NCBI GenBank assembly: GCA_943329665.2
Contig: CALQEU020000006.1
Span: 62,001-126,000, forward strand
DNA: 64,000 nt
Direction: 5' to 3'
From: JAJTFW01 sp903922455
GTDB lineage: Bacteria; Bacteroidota; Bacteroidia; AKYH767-A; OLB10
Positions 8,562-15,349 of the stretch are shown here, in pieces. The position numbers were made by a program, and so were the translations under genes. The notes below the pieces were generated by a model that saw only the letters and a program-made list of their open reading frames with translations, was not told the DNA's origin and ran no database searches. Position 1 is the stretch's first letter. The number at the start of each line of letters is the position of its first letter.

Positions 8562-9416
8562 ATGATCAACGTAACGCAAGAAGAACTTCTCAATGCTGGT
8601 GTCCATTTCGGTCACCTTAAGCGCAAGTGGAATCCTAAGATGGCCCCTTACATCTTTATGGAGCGTAATGGTATTCATATCATCGATTTGAATAAAACCC
8701 ATGCAAAAATGGAAGAAGCTGCTGCTGCTGTAAAGCAAATAGCAAAATCAGGTAAGAAAATTTTATTCGTTGCAACTAAAAAGCAAGCGAAAGAAATTGT
8801 TGCCTCTGCAGCTAAATCTGTAAATATGCCTTACATCACTGAGCGCTGGCCCGGTGGTATGTTAACCAACTTCGCTACCCAGCGTAAGTCAGTGAAGAAA
8901 ATGACGTCACTTGATAAAATGTTGACTGACGGTACCGCAGCTCATCTTTCTAAGAAAGAGCGTTTGATGATGGCACGTCAGAAAACTAAAATGGAAAAAT
9001 TGATTGGATCTATCTCTGATTTGAATCGTCTTCCAGCTGCTTTATTTATTGTTGATACTGTAAAAGAACATATCGCTGTTAACGAAGCTATCAATTTAGG
9101 AATTCCTACGATCGCTATCAATGACACAAACAGTGATCCTTCATTAATCGATTTCCCAATTCCGGCAAATGATGATGCAAGCAAGTCTGTAGAGTTAATC
9201 ATGAGCATCATGGTGAAAGCGGTAGAAGAAGGGTTGGCTGAACGTAAAGTAGATAAAGAACAAGAACGTGAGCGTGACGCCGCAAACGAAGAAGAAGCAG
9301 AAGACACGAAAGTGGCTGCTGTAACGGATGAAGAAGGCGAAGCACCAAGTGCTGGTCGTGGTCCAAAGAGTCCAGGTGGCTCTGGCCGTCCCCGCAAAGC
9401 TAGTCCACGTAAATAA
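8562..9416 (+). CDS. rpsB: 30S ribosomal protein S2 with long acidic/basic tail
   Basis: 284 residues. The S2 core is complete: LLNAGVHFGHLKRKWNPKM, FVATKKQAKEIV, YITERWPGGMLTNF, ADALF-type strand as PAALFIVDT, and IPTIAINDTNSDPSLIDFPIPANDDASKS. After about residue 228 the protein carries a tail of some 55 residues, first Glu/Asp/Lys-rich, then Gly/Pro/Arg/Lys-rich, ending KASPRK. This is longer than in Escherichia coli S2 and likely disordered. It lies 69 bp after rpsI with no terminator between, and a rho-independent terminator follows it. Confidence 0.97.
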   Translation: MINVTQEELLNAGVHFGHLKRKWNPKMAPYIFMERNGIHIIDLNKTHAKMEEAAAAVKQIAKSGKKILFVATKKQAKEIVASAAKSVNMPYITERWPGGMLTNFATQRKSVKKMTSLDKMLTDGTAAHLSKKERLMMARQKTKMEKLIGSISDLNRLPAALFIVDTVKEHIAVNEAINLGIPTIAINDTNSDPSLIDFPIPANDDASKSVELIMSIMVKAVEEGLAERKVDKEQERERDAANEEEAEDTKVAAVTDEEGEAPSAGRGPKSPGGSGRPRKASPRK

Positions 9417-9433
9417 TCGTGATATACAGAGAG

Positions 9434-9462
9434 CGGGATGTCTAAATAACATCCCGTTTTCT
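9434..9462 (+). terminator. rho-independent terminator after rpsB
   Basis: An 8-bp perfect stem CGGGATGT / ACATCCCG (9434-9441 with 9449-9456), a 7-nt loop, then TTTTC. It closes the rplM-rpsI-rpsB unit. Confidence 0.85.
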
Positions 9463-9495
9463 ATTCTTACTGCGTAGGATATGCGACTATCAGTG

Positions 9496-9523
9496 TACTA
9501 CGTAGGCCAAGACCGAACTAGTA
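9496..9523 (+). other. possible structured hairpin in the rpsB-tsf spacer
   Basis: TACTA (9496-9500) pairs with TAGTA (9519-9523) around a GG/CC core with purine-rich internal loops. A similar element lies at 63011-63037. The remaining rpsB-tsf spacer up to 9666 is AT-rich; no good promoter consensus or RNA gene was seen in it. Confidence 0.3.
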
Positions 9524-9666
9524 AAATATTAAAATCATTAGAGTATTTAATATTTAATGTTGTATATGTAATGTACGTAGCAGTATTCATCTGCAAGGAA
9601 AATAAATTTTTCGGTAAGATGGACTTATAAAAAATTAAAAATTATTATTTAAAATATTAAAATCAA

Positions 9667-10503
9667 ATGTCAACAACAACAACAGTAACTGCAGCCGACG
9701 TGAACAAGTTGCGTCAAATGACTGGCGCTGGAATGATGGATTGTAAAAAAGCATTAGCTGAAGCCAATGGTGATTTCGATGCCGCTGTAGATTATCTTCG
9801 TAAAAAAGGTCAGAAAGTAGCTGCTAGTCGTGCCGATCGTGATGCTAAAGAAGGTTATATTCTTGCTAAAACAAATTCAGATAATACAGAAGGTTTTTTA
9901 ATTGGGATTAGCTGCGAAACAGATTTCGTTGCGAAGAACCAAGATTTTGTAAATTTCGTTGAATCTGTTTTGAATACTGCAATGGAAAACAATCCAGCCG
10001 ATGCCGAAGCCTTGAAAGCTTTACCAATGGATGGTGTAACGATCAACGATAAGTTGTTCGATATGATCGGAAGAATTGGTGAGAAGATCGAATTGAGTTC
10101 TTACACTAAGATTACCGCTCCACGTGTTGTGGTTTATAATCACCCAGGAAATCGTTTGGCTTCTATGGTAGGTCTTTCTTCAGCTGCTGCTTCTGCAGAT
10201 GCTGGTAAGGATGTAGCCATGCAAATTGCTGCGATGAATCCAGTAGCTATCGATAAGGATGATGTAGACAGCGCAGTGATCGAGCGTGAATTGGAAATTG
10301 CAAAAGATTTAAGTCGTCAAGAAGGAAAGCCTGAAGAGATGATTGAGAAAATTGCTTTAGGTAGATTGAATAAATTCTATCAAGAGAATACCTTGTTGAA
10401 TCAAGCCTATTTAAAGGAAGATAAGAAATCGGTTCGTCAATTCTTGGACAGCGTGGAGAAAGGTCTCACCGTTACTGTTTTCAAGAGAGTGCAATTGGGA
10501 TAA
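9667..10503 (+). CDS. tsf: translation elongation factor Ts
   Basis: 278 residues. EF-Ts recycles EF-Tu by displacing GDP. The N-terminal UBA-like domain carries KLRQMTGAGMMDCKKALAEA, followed by the conserved DYLRKKG helix; the core contains ISCETDFVAKNQDF, the TDFV motif that contacts EF-Tu, and the C-terminal part has the EIAKDLSRQEGKPEEMIEKI helix. Length is normal. It lies downstream of rpsB as in most bacteria, but a terminator and 250 bp separate the two, so it probably also has its own promoter. Confidence 0.97.
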   Translation: MSTTTTVTAADVNKLRQMTGAGMMDCKKALAEANGDFDAAVDYLRKKGQKVAASRADRDAKEGYILAKTNSDNTEGFLIGISCETDFVAKNQDFVNFVESVLNTAMENNPADAEALKALPMDGVTINDKLFDMIGRIGEKIELSSYTKITAPRVVVYNHPGNRLASMVGLSSAAASADAGKDVAMQIAAMNPVAIDKDDVDSAVIERELEIAKDLSRQEGKPEEMIEKIALGRLNKFYQENTLLNQAYLKEDKKSVRQFLDSVEKGLTVTVFKRVQLG

Positions 10504-10510
10504 GATATTT

Positions 10511-10576
10511 GGGCAGAGGATAATCTGCCCATACCATTCGAAAAGCCGATCTGGAAAATTCTAGCTCGGCTTTTTT
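10511..10576 (+). terminator. tandem hairpins terminating tsf
   Basis: The first hairpin is GGGCAGA / TCTGCCC (10511-10517, 10524-10530). The second is AAAAGCCGA / TCGGCTTTT (10541-10549, 10566-10574), running into six T. The second has the canonical U-tract and its A-rich 5' arm would also work on the other strand. Confidence 0.85.
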
Positions 10577-10580
10577 ATTG

Positions 10581-10620
10581 CTACTAGCCTCTAGCTACTG
10601 ACACAAGCTTCTAGCTTCTT
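10581..10620. repeat. CTAGC-word low-complexity repeat
   Basis: About 40 bp made of CTAGC and close variants (CTAGCCT, CTAGCTACTG, CTTCTAGCTTCTT). The same kind of sequence occurs near 18879-18926, 19457-19500 and 22606-22875, each time in a spacer. Confidence 0.6.
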
Positions 10621-10669
10621 GACACTTTATTTATCCATAACATCCATTTCATCTCGCGAGGCTTCGCGA

Positions 10670-10701
10670 TTGCCAACTTTCAAAGAAAAAGGTTTATTTT
10701 G
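10670..10701 (+). promoter_or_regulatory. possible pyrH promoter
   Basis: TTG at 10670-10672, a 22-bp spacer, then TATTTTG ending at 10701, one base short of TAnnTTTG. The G lies 8 nt before the ATG of pyrH. Confidence 0.4.
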
Positions 10702-10709
10702 CATTCGAT

Positions 10710-11417
10710 ATGAAATACAACCGCATCCTTCTTAAACTTTCCGGTGAAGCCCTCATGGGTGAAAAACAATATGGAATTGATACTCAGCGATTAGCTCAAT
10801 ATGCTGCTGAAATAAAGAACATCGCCGACATGGGCGTTCAAGTAGCTGTTGTGATTGGTGGAGGAAATATTTTCCGCGGACTCCAAGCGGCCGAAGGCGG
10901 AATGGACCGAGTTCAAGGAGATTATATGGGGATGTTGGCTACCGTGATTAATTCAATGGCCCTCCAAAGTGCGCTGGAAAGTAGTGGAGTATTGACTCGA
11001 TTGCAATCGGCAATTAAAATGGAAGCTATATGCGAACCATTTATCCGCCGTCGTGCTGTCCGACATTTAGAAAAAGGAAGAGTAGTCATCTTTGGCGCTG
11101 GAACCGGAAACCCCTATTTCACCACGGATACCGCAGCTTCTTTGAGAGCTATTGAAATTGAAGCCGATGTCATCCTAAAGGGAACTCGCGTTGATGGTAT
11201 TTATACCGCCGATCCTGAAAAAGATAAAAGCGCAACACGTTATTCAACCATTACTTTCTCTGAAGCATATTCAAAAAACTTACAAGTGATGGACATGACC
11301 GCTTTCACTCTTTGTCGTGAAAACAATTTACCCATCATCGTATTTGACATGAACAAAGCAGGAAACCTCACCAAAGTGGTGAAGGGCGAAGAAGTAGGAA
11401 CGTTGGTAACAATCTAA
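10710..11417 (+). CDS. pyrH: UMP kinase
   Basis: 235 residues. This is the bacterial amino-acid-kinase-fold UMP kinase, which phosphorylates UMP to UDP for RNA and nucleotide-sugar synthesis. Conserved blocks: RILLKLSGEALMG (phosphate loop), VVIGGGNIFRG, DYMGMLATVINSMALQ, GAGTGNPYFTTDTAASLRA, and ILKGTRVDGIYTADP, followed by the DMTAFTLCRENNLPIIVFDM block near the C-terminus. Length is normal. It sits between tsf and frr in the conserved order, here with its own likely promoter and a repeat-filled spacer before frr. Confidence 0.97.
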   Translation: MKYNRILLKLSGEALMGEKQYGIDTQRLAQYAAEIKNIADMGVQVAVVIGGGNIFRGLQAAEGGMDRVQGDYMGMLATVINSMALQSALESSGVLTRLQSAIKMEAICEPFIRRRAVRHLEKGRVVIFGAGTGNPYFTTDTAASLRAIEIEADVILKGTRVDGIYTADPEKDKSATRYSTITFSEAYSKNLQVMDMTAFTLCRENNLPIIVFDMNKAGNLTKVVKGEEVGTLVTI

Positions 11418-11448
11418 GCTGCCGCCTTCGAGTTCCCTCAGAAGGCAT

Positions 11449-11527
11449 CGACAAGCTGCCTTCGACAAGCTGCCTTCGACAAGCTGCCTTCGACAAGCTC
11501 AGGCAGCGCAGGCAGCGCAGGCAGCAC
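11449..11527. repeat. 14-bp and 9-bp tandem repeats that pair with each other
   Basis: Three exact copies of the 14-mer CGACAAGCTGCCTT (11449-11490) plus a partial fourth are followed by AGGCAGCGC twice and AGGCAGCAC once (11501-11527). GCTGCCT in the first array is complementary to AGGCAGC in the second, so long hairpins can form. The sequence starts 31 bp after the pyrH stop and may act as a terminator or a REP-like element. Confidence 0.85.
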
Positions 11528-11735
11528 AATTTCGTGTATTAGCGTATTCGTTTAATTCGTATTTCGTATTTTCGTAAAGATTCGTTCCCGATAGCTATCG
11601 GGATCGTAACCTTCTTAATTCGTAACCATTGTATTCATTAACAAATCAAATTAGCGAATTAGCGTCCCGATAGCTATCGGGATCGTAAGATTCGTAATTC
11701 GTACATTCGTAAAAAATTCGTAATTCGTATCCTAA
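11528..11735. repeat. TTCGTA-rich spacer with two TCCCGATAGCTATCGGGA palindromes
   Basis: In about 200 bp before frr there are nine TTCGTA hexamers, mostly as ATTCGTAATTCGTA runs. Two copies of the 18-bp perfect palindrome TCCCGATAGCTATCGGGA lie at 11586-11603 and 11665-11682. No coding frame is supported here. Both palindromes are followed by TCG. Confidence 0.8.
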
Positions 11736-12296
11736 ATGAATGACATCAAATCCATCCTCGCTAACATGGAGGATCACATGCAAAAGGCCATCACTCATTT
11801 AGAAGTTGAGTTGAATAAAATTAGAGCAGGAAAAGCTTCTCCTGCTATGCTCGACGGTGTAATGGTCGATTATTATGGCGCAATGACACCACTTAGCCAA
11901 GTAGCAAGTATCAACACTCCCGAAGCTCGCACACTGTTGATTCAGCCCTGGGAAAAGAGTTTGATTAAAAACATCGAAAAAGCCATCATTGATTCTAATC
12001 TTGGATTAGCTCCATCAAATGATGGAATCATGATTCGTATTTCGGTGCCTCCGCAAAGTGAAGATCGTCGTAAAGATCTATTGAAGCGCGCCAAAGCAGA
12101 GGGCGAACATGCGAAGGTGGGAATTCGCAATCTGCGTCGTGATGCGAACGATAATATCAAGAAATTACAAAAAGCAGGATTACCCGAAGATTTAGCCAAG
12201 GATGGCGAGGCAAAATCACAAAAGATAACCGATGATTATATCACCAAAGTAGATAAACATCTAGAAGCAAAAGAAAAAGACATCATGACGATCTAG
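11736..12296 (+). CDS. frr: ribosome recycling factor
   Basis: 186 residues. RRF splits post-termination ribosomes together with EF-G. Conserved features: the first long helix with HLEVELNKIRAGKASPAMLDG, the hinge and beta domain with GAMTPLSQVASI and TLLIQPWEKSL, SNLGLAPSNDGIMIRISVPP, and the RRKDLLKRAKAEGEHAKVGIRNLRRDAN helix split over residues 110-140. Length is standard. It is the last gene of the translation cluster. Confidence 0.97.
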   Translation: MNDIKSILANMEDHMQKAITHLEVELNKIRAGKASPAMLDGVMVDYYGAMTPLSQVASINTPEARTLLIQPWEKSLIKNIEKAIIDSNLGLAPSNDGIMIRISVPPQSEDRRKDLLKRAKAEGEHAKVGIRNLRRDANDNIKKLQKAGLPEDLAKDGEAKSQKITDDYITKVDKHLEAKEKDIMTI

Positions 12297-12330
12297 GAGG
12301 GAGGGGGCCAACGTGTATACTGGACGGGTA

Positions 12331-12966
12331 CTACTCTGCCTGAACCAACATTCGATTTTTACGCTTTACAATCACGCTTACCCAAATCACCCACCAGCCA
12401 TCTAACCCAAAAGCAATTTTTTGAATGAAAGGCAAATAATAAAAACCTAGTTTAGTTTCAAAAATAAAAAAGACGAGTATGCTTAGTATAAAGCAGAGCC
12501 ATGCCAGTTGCTTCAACCGTTTGTTGGAGTAATCTTTTAATTCTAAAAAAAATGGCATTAAAGCGATCGTCCCCAGTATACCTGTCAGTGTAACAACAAG
12601 GTCATGCTGGCTGGTGTACATAAAAATGAAAACGGCCATCGTAAACATCCCTACGTAGCGCACGAGGTAGAAGTTCCGATTTCTTTGTTCGAATATTTCA
12701 GGGAGTACATAGAAAAAGCAAATCATTGCAAAACTTAAGATCAGATGTGATAACACGGCAAGAAAGCGTGCCGGATTTAATACGCCATTCTTGGTGATTG
12801 GATCCATCACATCACATAAGAAGTTGTGAAAAAAACTATAGCCGGATGCTTGAGGGAGGTTAAAAGAGCCACCGGGGTAAAACTGAGTAGCTACCGAAAA
12901 AACAAGTAGATACAAACCAAGTCCTATGATTGGAAAATGAGTATAATGACGTTCTAATAATCGCAT
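12331..12966 (-). CDS. multi-pass membrane protein, possibly DUF998-like
   Basis: 211 residues with about six hydrophobic helices: FPIIGLGLYLLVFSVATQF, FLAVLSHLILSFAMICFFY, YVGMFTMAVFIFMY, LTGILGTIALMPFFL, LAWLCFILSILVFFIF and a C-terminal one around WWVIWVSVIV. Between the first two is a conserved-looking loop (SGYSFFHNFLCDVMD). Topology and loop recall the DUF998 group of small integral membrane proteins, but I cannot confirm this. No signal peptide, no catalytic motif. It converges on frr with a 34-bp gap. Confidence 0.7.
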   Translation of the reverse strand: MRLLERHYTHFPIIGLGLYLLVFSVATQFYPGGSFNLPQASGYSFFHNFLCDVMDPITKNGVLNPARFLAVLSHLILSFAMICFFYVLPEIFEQRNRNFYLVRYVGMFTMAVFIFMYTSQHDLVVTLTGILGTIALMPFFLELKDYSNKRLKQLAWLCFILSILVFFIFETKLGFYYLPFIQKIAFGLDGWWVIWVSVIVKRKNRMLVQAE

Positions 12967-13352
12967 CTCAAGTAGTAAACAAAGGAGTTGAACTTTGGTT
13001 TGGTAATATTATGGATTAGTAGCAAATAAATAAAAAATCACGGTTGAATTTTGTCTGAAAAGACCTGTTTAAAAGACTGTTTTTCAAAAACTGTTTCAAG
13101 GTAGGCGTTAAACAAGTCCAAAATGAGAAGTAACGGTTGACGTGCAGATACTCCAACAACAGCATCGAAACATTCATTGTAGGAGTTGCATTTAAAAGAT
13201 AAAAGTAAAGTACTAAAGTAAAATTTCAATGGACAAAAACGAGGATAGAACAAAAGCGGTTCTCGTTTGTTTTTTTATAGGTTTACGCTTGAAATTATGA
13301 AATACCAATCATAAAAGCGATGAAAACTCGTTTAAATCACATGAATAAAAGG
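12967..13352. other. spacer without a supported gene
   Basis: About 390 bp upstream of the divergent aroF and membrane-protein genes. A 71-codon minus-strand frame (13038-13253) has no recognisable motif, no signal peptide and no promoter, so it is not called. Apart from the aroF -7 box at its right edge, nothing stands out. Confidence 0.5.
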
Positions 13353-13360
13353 TAATTTTG
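13353..13360 (+). promoter_or_regulatory. -7 element of aroF (leaderless type)
   Basis: TAATTTTG matches TAnnTTTG perfectly and ends 5 nt before the ATG at 13366. A TTTA at 13331-13334 is the best -33 candidate, with an 18-bp spacer. Confidence 0.5.
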
Positions 13361-13365
13361 TGGCA

Positions 13366-14439
13366 ATGGAAACATCAGGCTTGAGAAATAAAATATTGGT
13401 GGCTGGTCCGTGCAGTGCGGAGAGCAGAGAGCAAGTGATGCAAACCGCACAAGCCATCGCTGCTAATTATCCAAATGCAATTTTCAGGGCTGGCGTTTGG
13501 AAACCACGCACTCGTCCCGGCTCATTTGAAGGAGTTGGAGAAGAGGCTTTGGAATGGTTGCAAGAAGTGCGTGCTACTACTGGTATGAAAGTGATCACTG
13601 AAGCGGCAAGTACCAAGCAATTGGAACTTTGTTTGAAAGCAGGAATGGATGCAATTTGGATCGGAGCTCGAACAACAGTGAATCCTTTTTTAGTACAAGA
13701 ACTTGCCGATGCATTAAAGGGTACATCCATCAACGTTATGGTCAAGAATCCTATGCACCCCGATATTAGCTTGTGGAGAGGAGCCATCGAACGCATTAAG
13801 GAATCGGTGAACTCAGAGATTATCGCTGTGCATCGTGGTTTTCATTCTTTTGAAACTACCGAGTTTAGAAATCATCCGCGTTGGCAAGTACACTTTGAAA
13901 TGAAATCGTATTTCCCCGATTTAAAAATGATTTGCGATATCAGTCATATTGCGGGTGCTCGACCACTGTTACAAAGTGTAGCACAGGAAGCTTTAGACTT
14001 AGGCTACGATGGATGGATGATCGAGACACATATTAATCCAGATGCTGCATTAAGTGATTCTAACCAACAAATCACACCTGATCGACTACAGGAACTCATA
14101 CTTAATTTAGAGCCTCGTTTACCATCGCCTATCGATGCGATGAGTATTGCGCAATTAAAAAATTGGAGAGATGAAATTGATCGCTTGAATGATGAGATTT
14201 TAGTGCTGCTGAAAGAACGATTGCACTACTCATCAAAGATTGGAGAATTAAAAAGAGAAAAGAATGTTTCTATTTTTCAACCCGAGCGTTGGAAATATAT
14301 TTTGGATGAGATGAACACCAGAGGGAAAGAATTAGATATAAACGAAGGTTTCATCCGCAATCTTTTTATTCAAATTCATGATGAGTCGGTGCGAATTCAA
14401 GCAGAAATAATTAATCGCGAAGAGAAAAAAGTTTCTTAA
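13366..14439 (+). CDS. aroF: bifunctional DAHP synthase / chorismate mutase
   Basis: 357 residues from the ATG at 13366; a GTG two codons earlier overlaps the promoter and is less likely. Residues 1-260 are the AroA-beta/KdsA-like DAHP synthase barrel: KILVAGPCSAES binds phosphoenolpyruvate, FRAGVWKPRTRPGSFEGVG and IWIGARTTVNPF are signature blocks, VMVKNPMHPD and DISHIAGARP line the active site. Residues from about 265 on are an AroQ-type chorismate mutase (WRDEIDRLNDEILVLLKERL, SSKIGELKREKNV, EGFIRNLFIQIHDESVRIQ). Such fusions start the shikimate pathway and commit to Phe/Tyr; the mutase domain often mediates feedback control. A terminator follows. Confidence 0.95.
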   Translation: METSGLRNKILVAGPCSAESREQVMQTAQAIAANYPNAIFRAGVWKPRTRPGSFEGVGEEALEWLQEVRATTGMKVITEAASTKQLELCLKAGMDAIWIGARTTVNPFLVQELADALKGTSINVMVKNPMHPDISLWRGAIERIKESVNSEIIAVHRGFHSFETTEFRNHPRWQVHFEMKSYFPDLKMICDISHIAGARPLLQSVAQEALDLGYDGWMIETHINPDAALSDSNQQITPDRLQELILNLEPRLPSPIDAMSIAQLKNWRDEIDRLNDEILVLLKERLHYSSKIGELKREKNVSIFQPERWKYILDEMNTRGKELDINEGFIRNLFIQIHDESVRIQAEIINREEKKVS

Positions 14440-14440
14440 G

Positions 14441-14484
14441 AAAAAGGATTTGATTGCAGAAAATTTCTAAACCAAATCCTTTTT
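14441..14484. terminator. bidirectional terminator between aroF and superoxide dismutase
   Basis: AAAAAGGATTTG (14441-14452) is perfectly complementary to CAAATCCTTTTT (14473-14484) with a 20-nt loop. The T-run on one strand and A-run on the other let it serve both converging genes. Confidence 0.85.
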
Positions 14485-14502
14485 CGCAATTGCTGATTTT
14501 AT

Positions 14503-15102
14503 TTACGCAAATCGTTTCGCCACTTCATCCCAGTTGATCACATTCCAAAAAGCAGTCATGTAATCAGGGCGACGGTTCTGATAGTGGAGGTAGTAAGCAT
14601 GCTCCCAAACATCACAACCTAAAAGAGGCGTTCCTTTCACTTCAGCGAGATCCATTAAAGGATTATCTTGATTAGGTGTTGAGCAAATTTCTAATTTTCC
14701 AGCACTGTTTTTTATTAACCAAGCCCATCCCGAACCGAAACGTGTAGCTCCGGCAGCATTAAACTTCGTTTTGAATTCATCGAAACTGCCAAATGCTGCG
14801 TTGATCGCATCGTTTAGTGCTCCTGTCGGTAAGCCTCCACCGTTAGGCTTCATCACCAACCAAAACAAACTGTGGTTATAATGACCACCGCCGTTGTTGC
14901 GAACAGCCATCGGAAATTTAGAAATGTTTTTGCAAATTTCATCAATGCTCATCTTTTCTGCATCCGTGCCTGCAATAGCAGCATTGAGATTATTAACATA
15001 AGCTTGATGATGCTTACTATGATGAATCTCCATGGTGCGCGCATCAATATGAGGTTCTAAAGCAGCATAATCGTATGGAAGGGGGGTGAGTGTAAAAGAC
15101 AT
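14503..15102 (-). CDS. iron/manganese superoxide dismutase
   Basis: 199 residues, no signal peptide, so cytoplasmic. It converts superoxide to peroxide and oxygen. Metal ligands of the family are visible: His in MEIHHSKHH near residue 27, His in NGGGHYNHSLFW near 78, and the DVWEHAYYLHY block with Asp and His near residues 164-168. The NQDNP peptide near residue 146 carries the Gln typical of the Mn subgroup, and Gly rather than Ala/Gln precedes HYNH, which also favours Mn; metal choice is nevertheless hard to call, as cambialistic enzymes are common in Bacteroidota. It faces aroF across a shared terminator. Confidence 0.96.
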   Translation of the reverse strand: MSFTLTPLPYDYAALEPHIDARTMEIHHSKHHQAYVNNLNAAIAGTDAEKMSIDEICKNISKFPMAVRNNGGGHYNHSLFWLVMKPNGGGLPTGALNDAINAAFGSFDEFKTKFNAAGATRFGSGWAWLIKNSAGKLEICSTPNQDNPLMDLAEVKGTPLLGCDVWEHAYYLHYQNRRPDYMTAFWNVINWDEVAKRFA

Positions 15103-15133
15103 AATTTTTATAGGTTTTATTTAGTAGGAATAA

Positions 15134-15168
15134 CAAAATTAAGAAGAAAGAGTTTACAAAAGGTCAAA
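15134..15168 (-). promoter_or_regulatory. possible promoter of the superoxide dismutase gene
   Basis: On the minus strand TAATTTTG (15141-15134) is a perfect -7 box. TTTG boxes lie 15 and 23 bp upstream (15160-15157 and 15168-15165), neither at the preferred 19 bp. The leader would be about 25 nt. Confidence 0.5.
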
Positions 15169-15349
15169 AACATGGCGTAGATCGTTTAATCGTGCTATCT
15201 GACTGGTTAATATTCAATCCAATTTCCATTTGTAAACACTTGTATTCGACTAATAACGGATTATGGAAGGCCTCTTTTTAATTTTTTTCTTTCTTTTTCT
15301 TTTATCGTATAGAGATTATATATAAATTTCTGCCATTAAATCAAAAGCC

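Noticed and set aside
8978..9397. 139-codon minus-strand frame rich in Ser/Ala
   Set aside because: Antisense to the repetitive tail of rpsB; no independent evidence.
9463..9666. tRNA or riboswitch in the rpsB-tsf spacer
   Set aside because: No T-loop GTTCRA motif, no cloverleaf pairing; only one weak hairpin, reported separately.
13038..13253. 71-codon minus-strand frame upstream of aroF
   Set aside because: No promoter, no recognisable motif or signal peptide, Cys/Phe-rich random-looking composition; it is most likely a chance frame.
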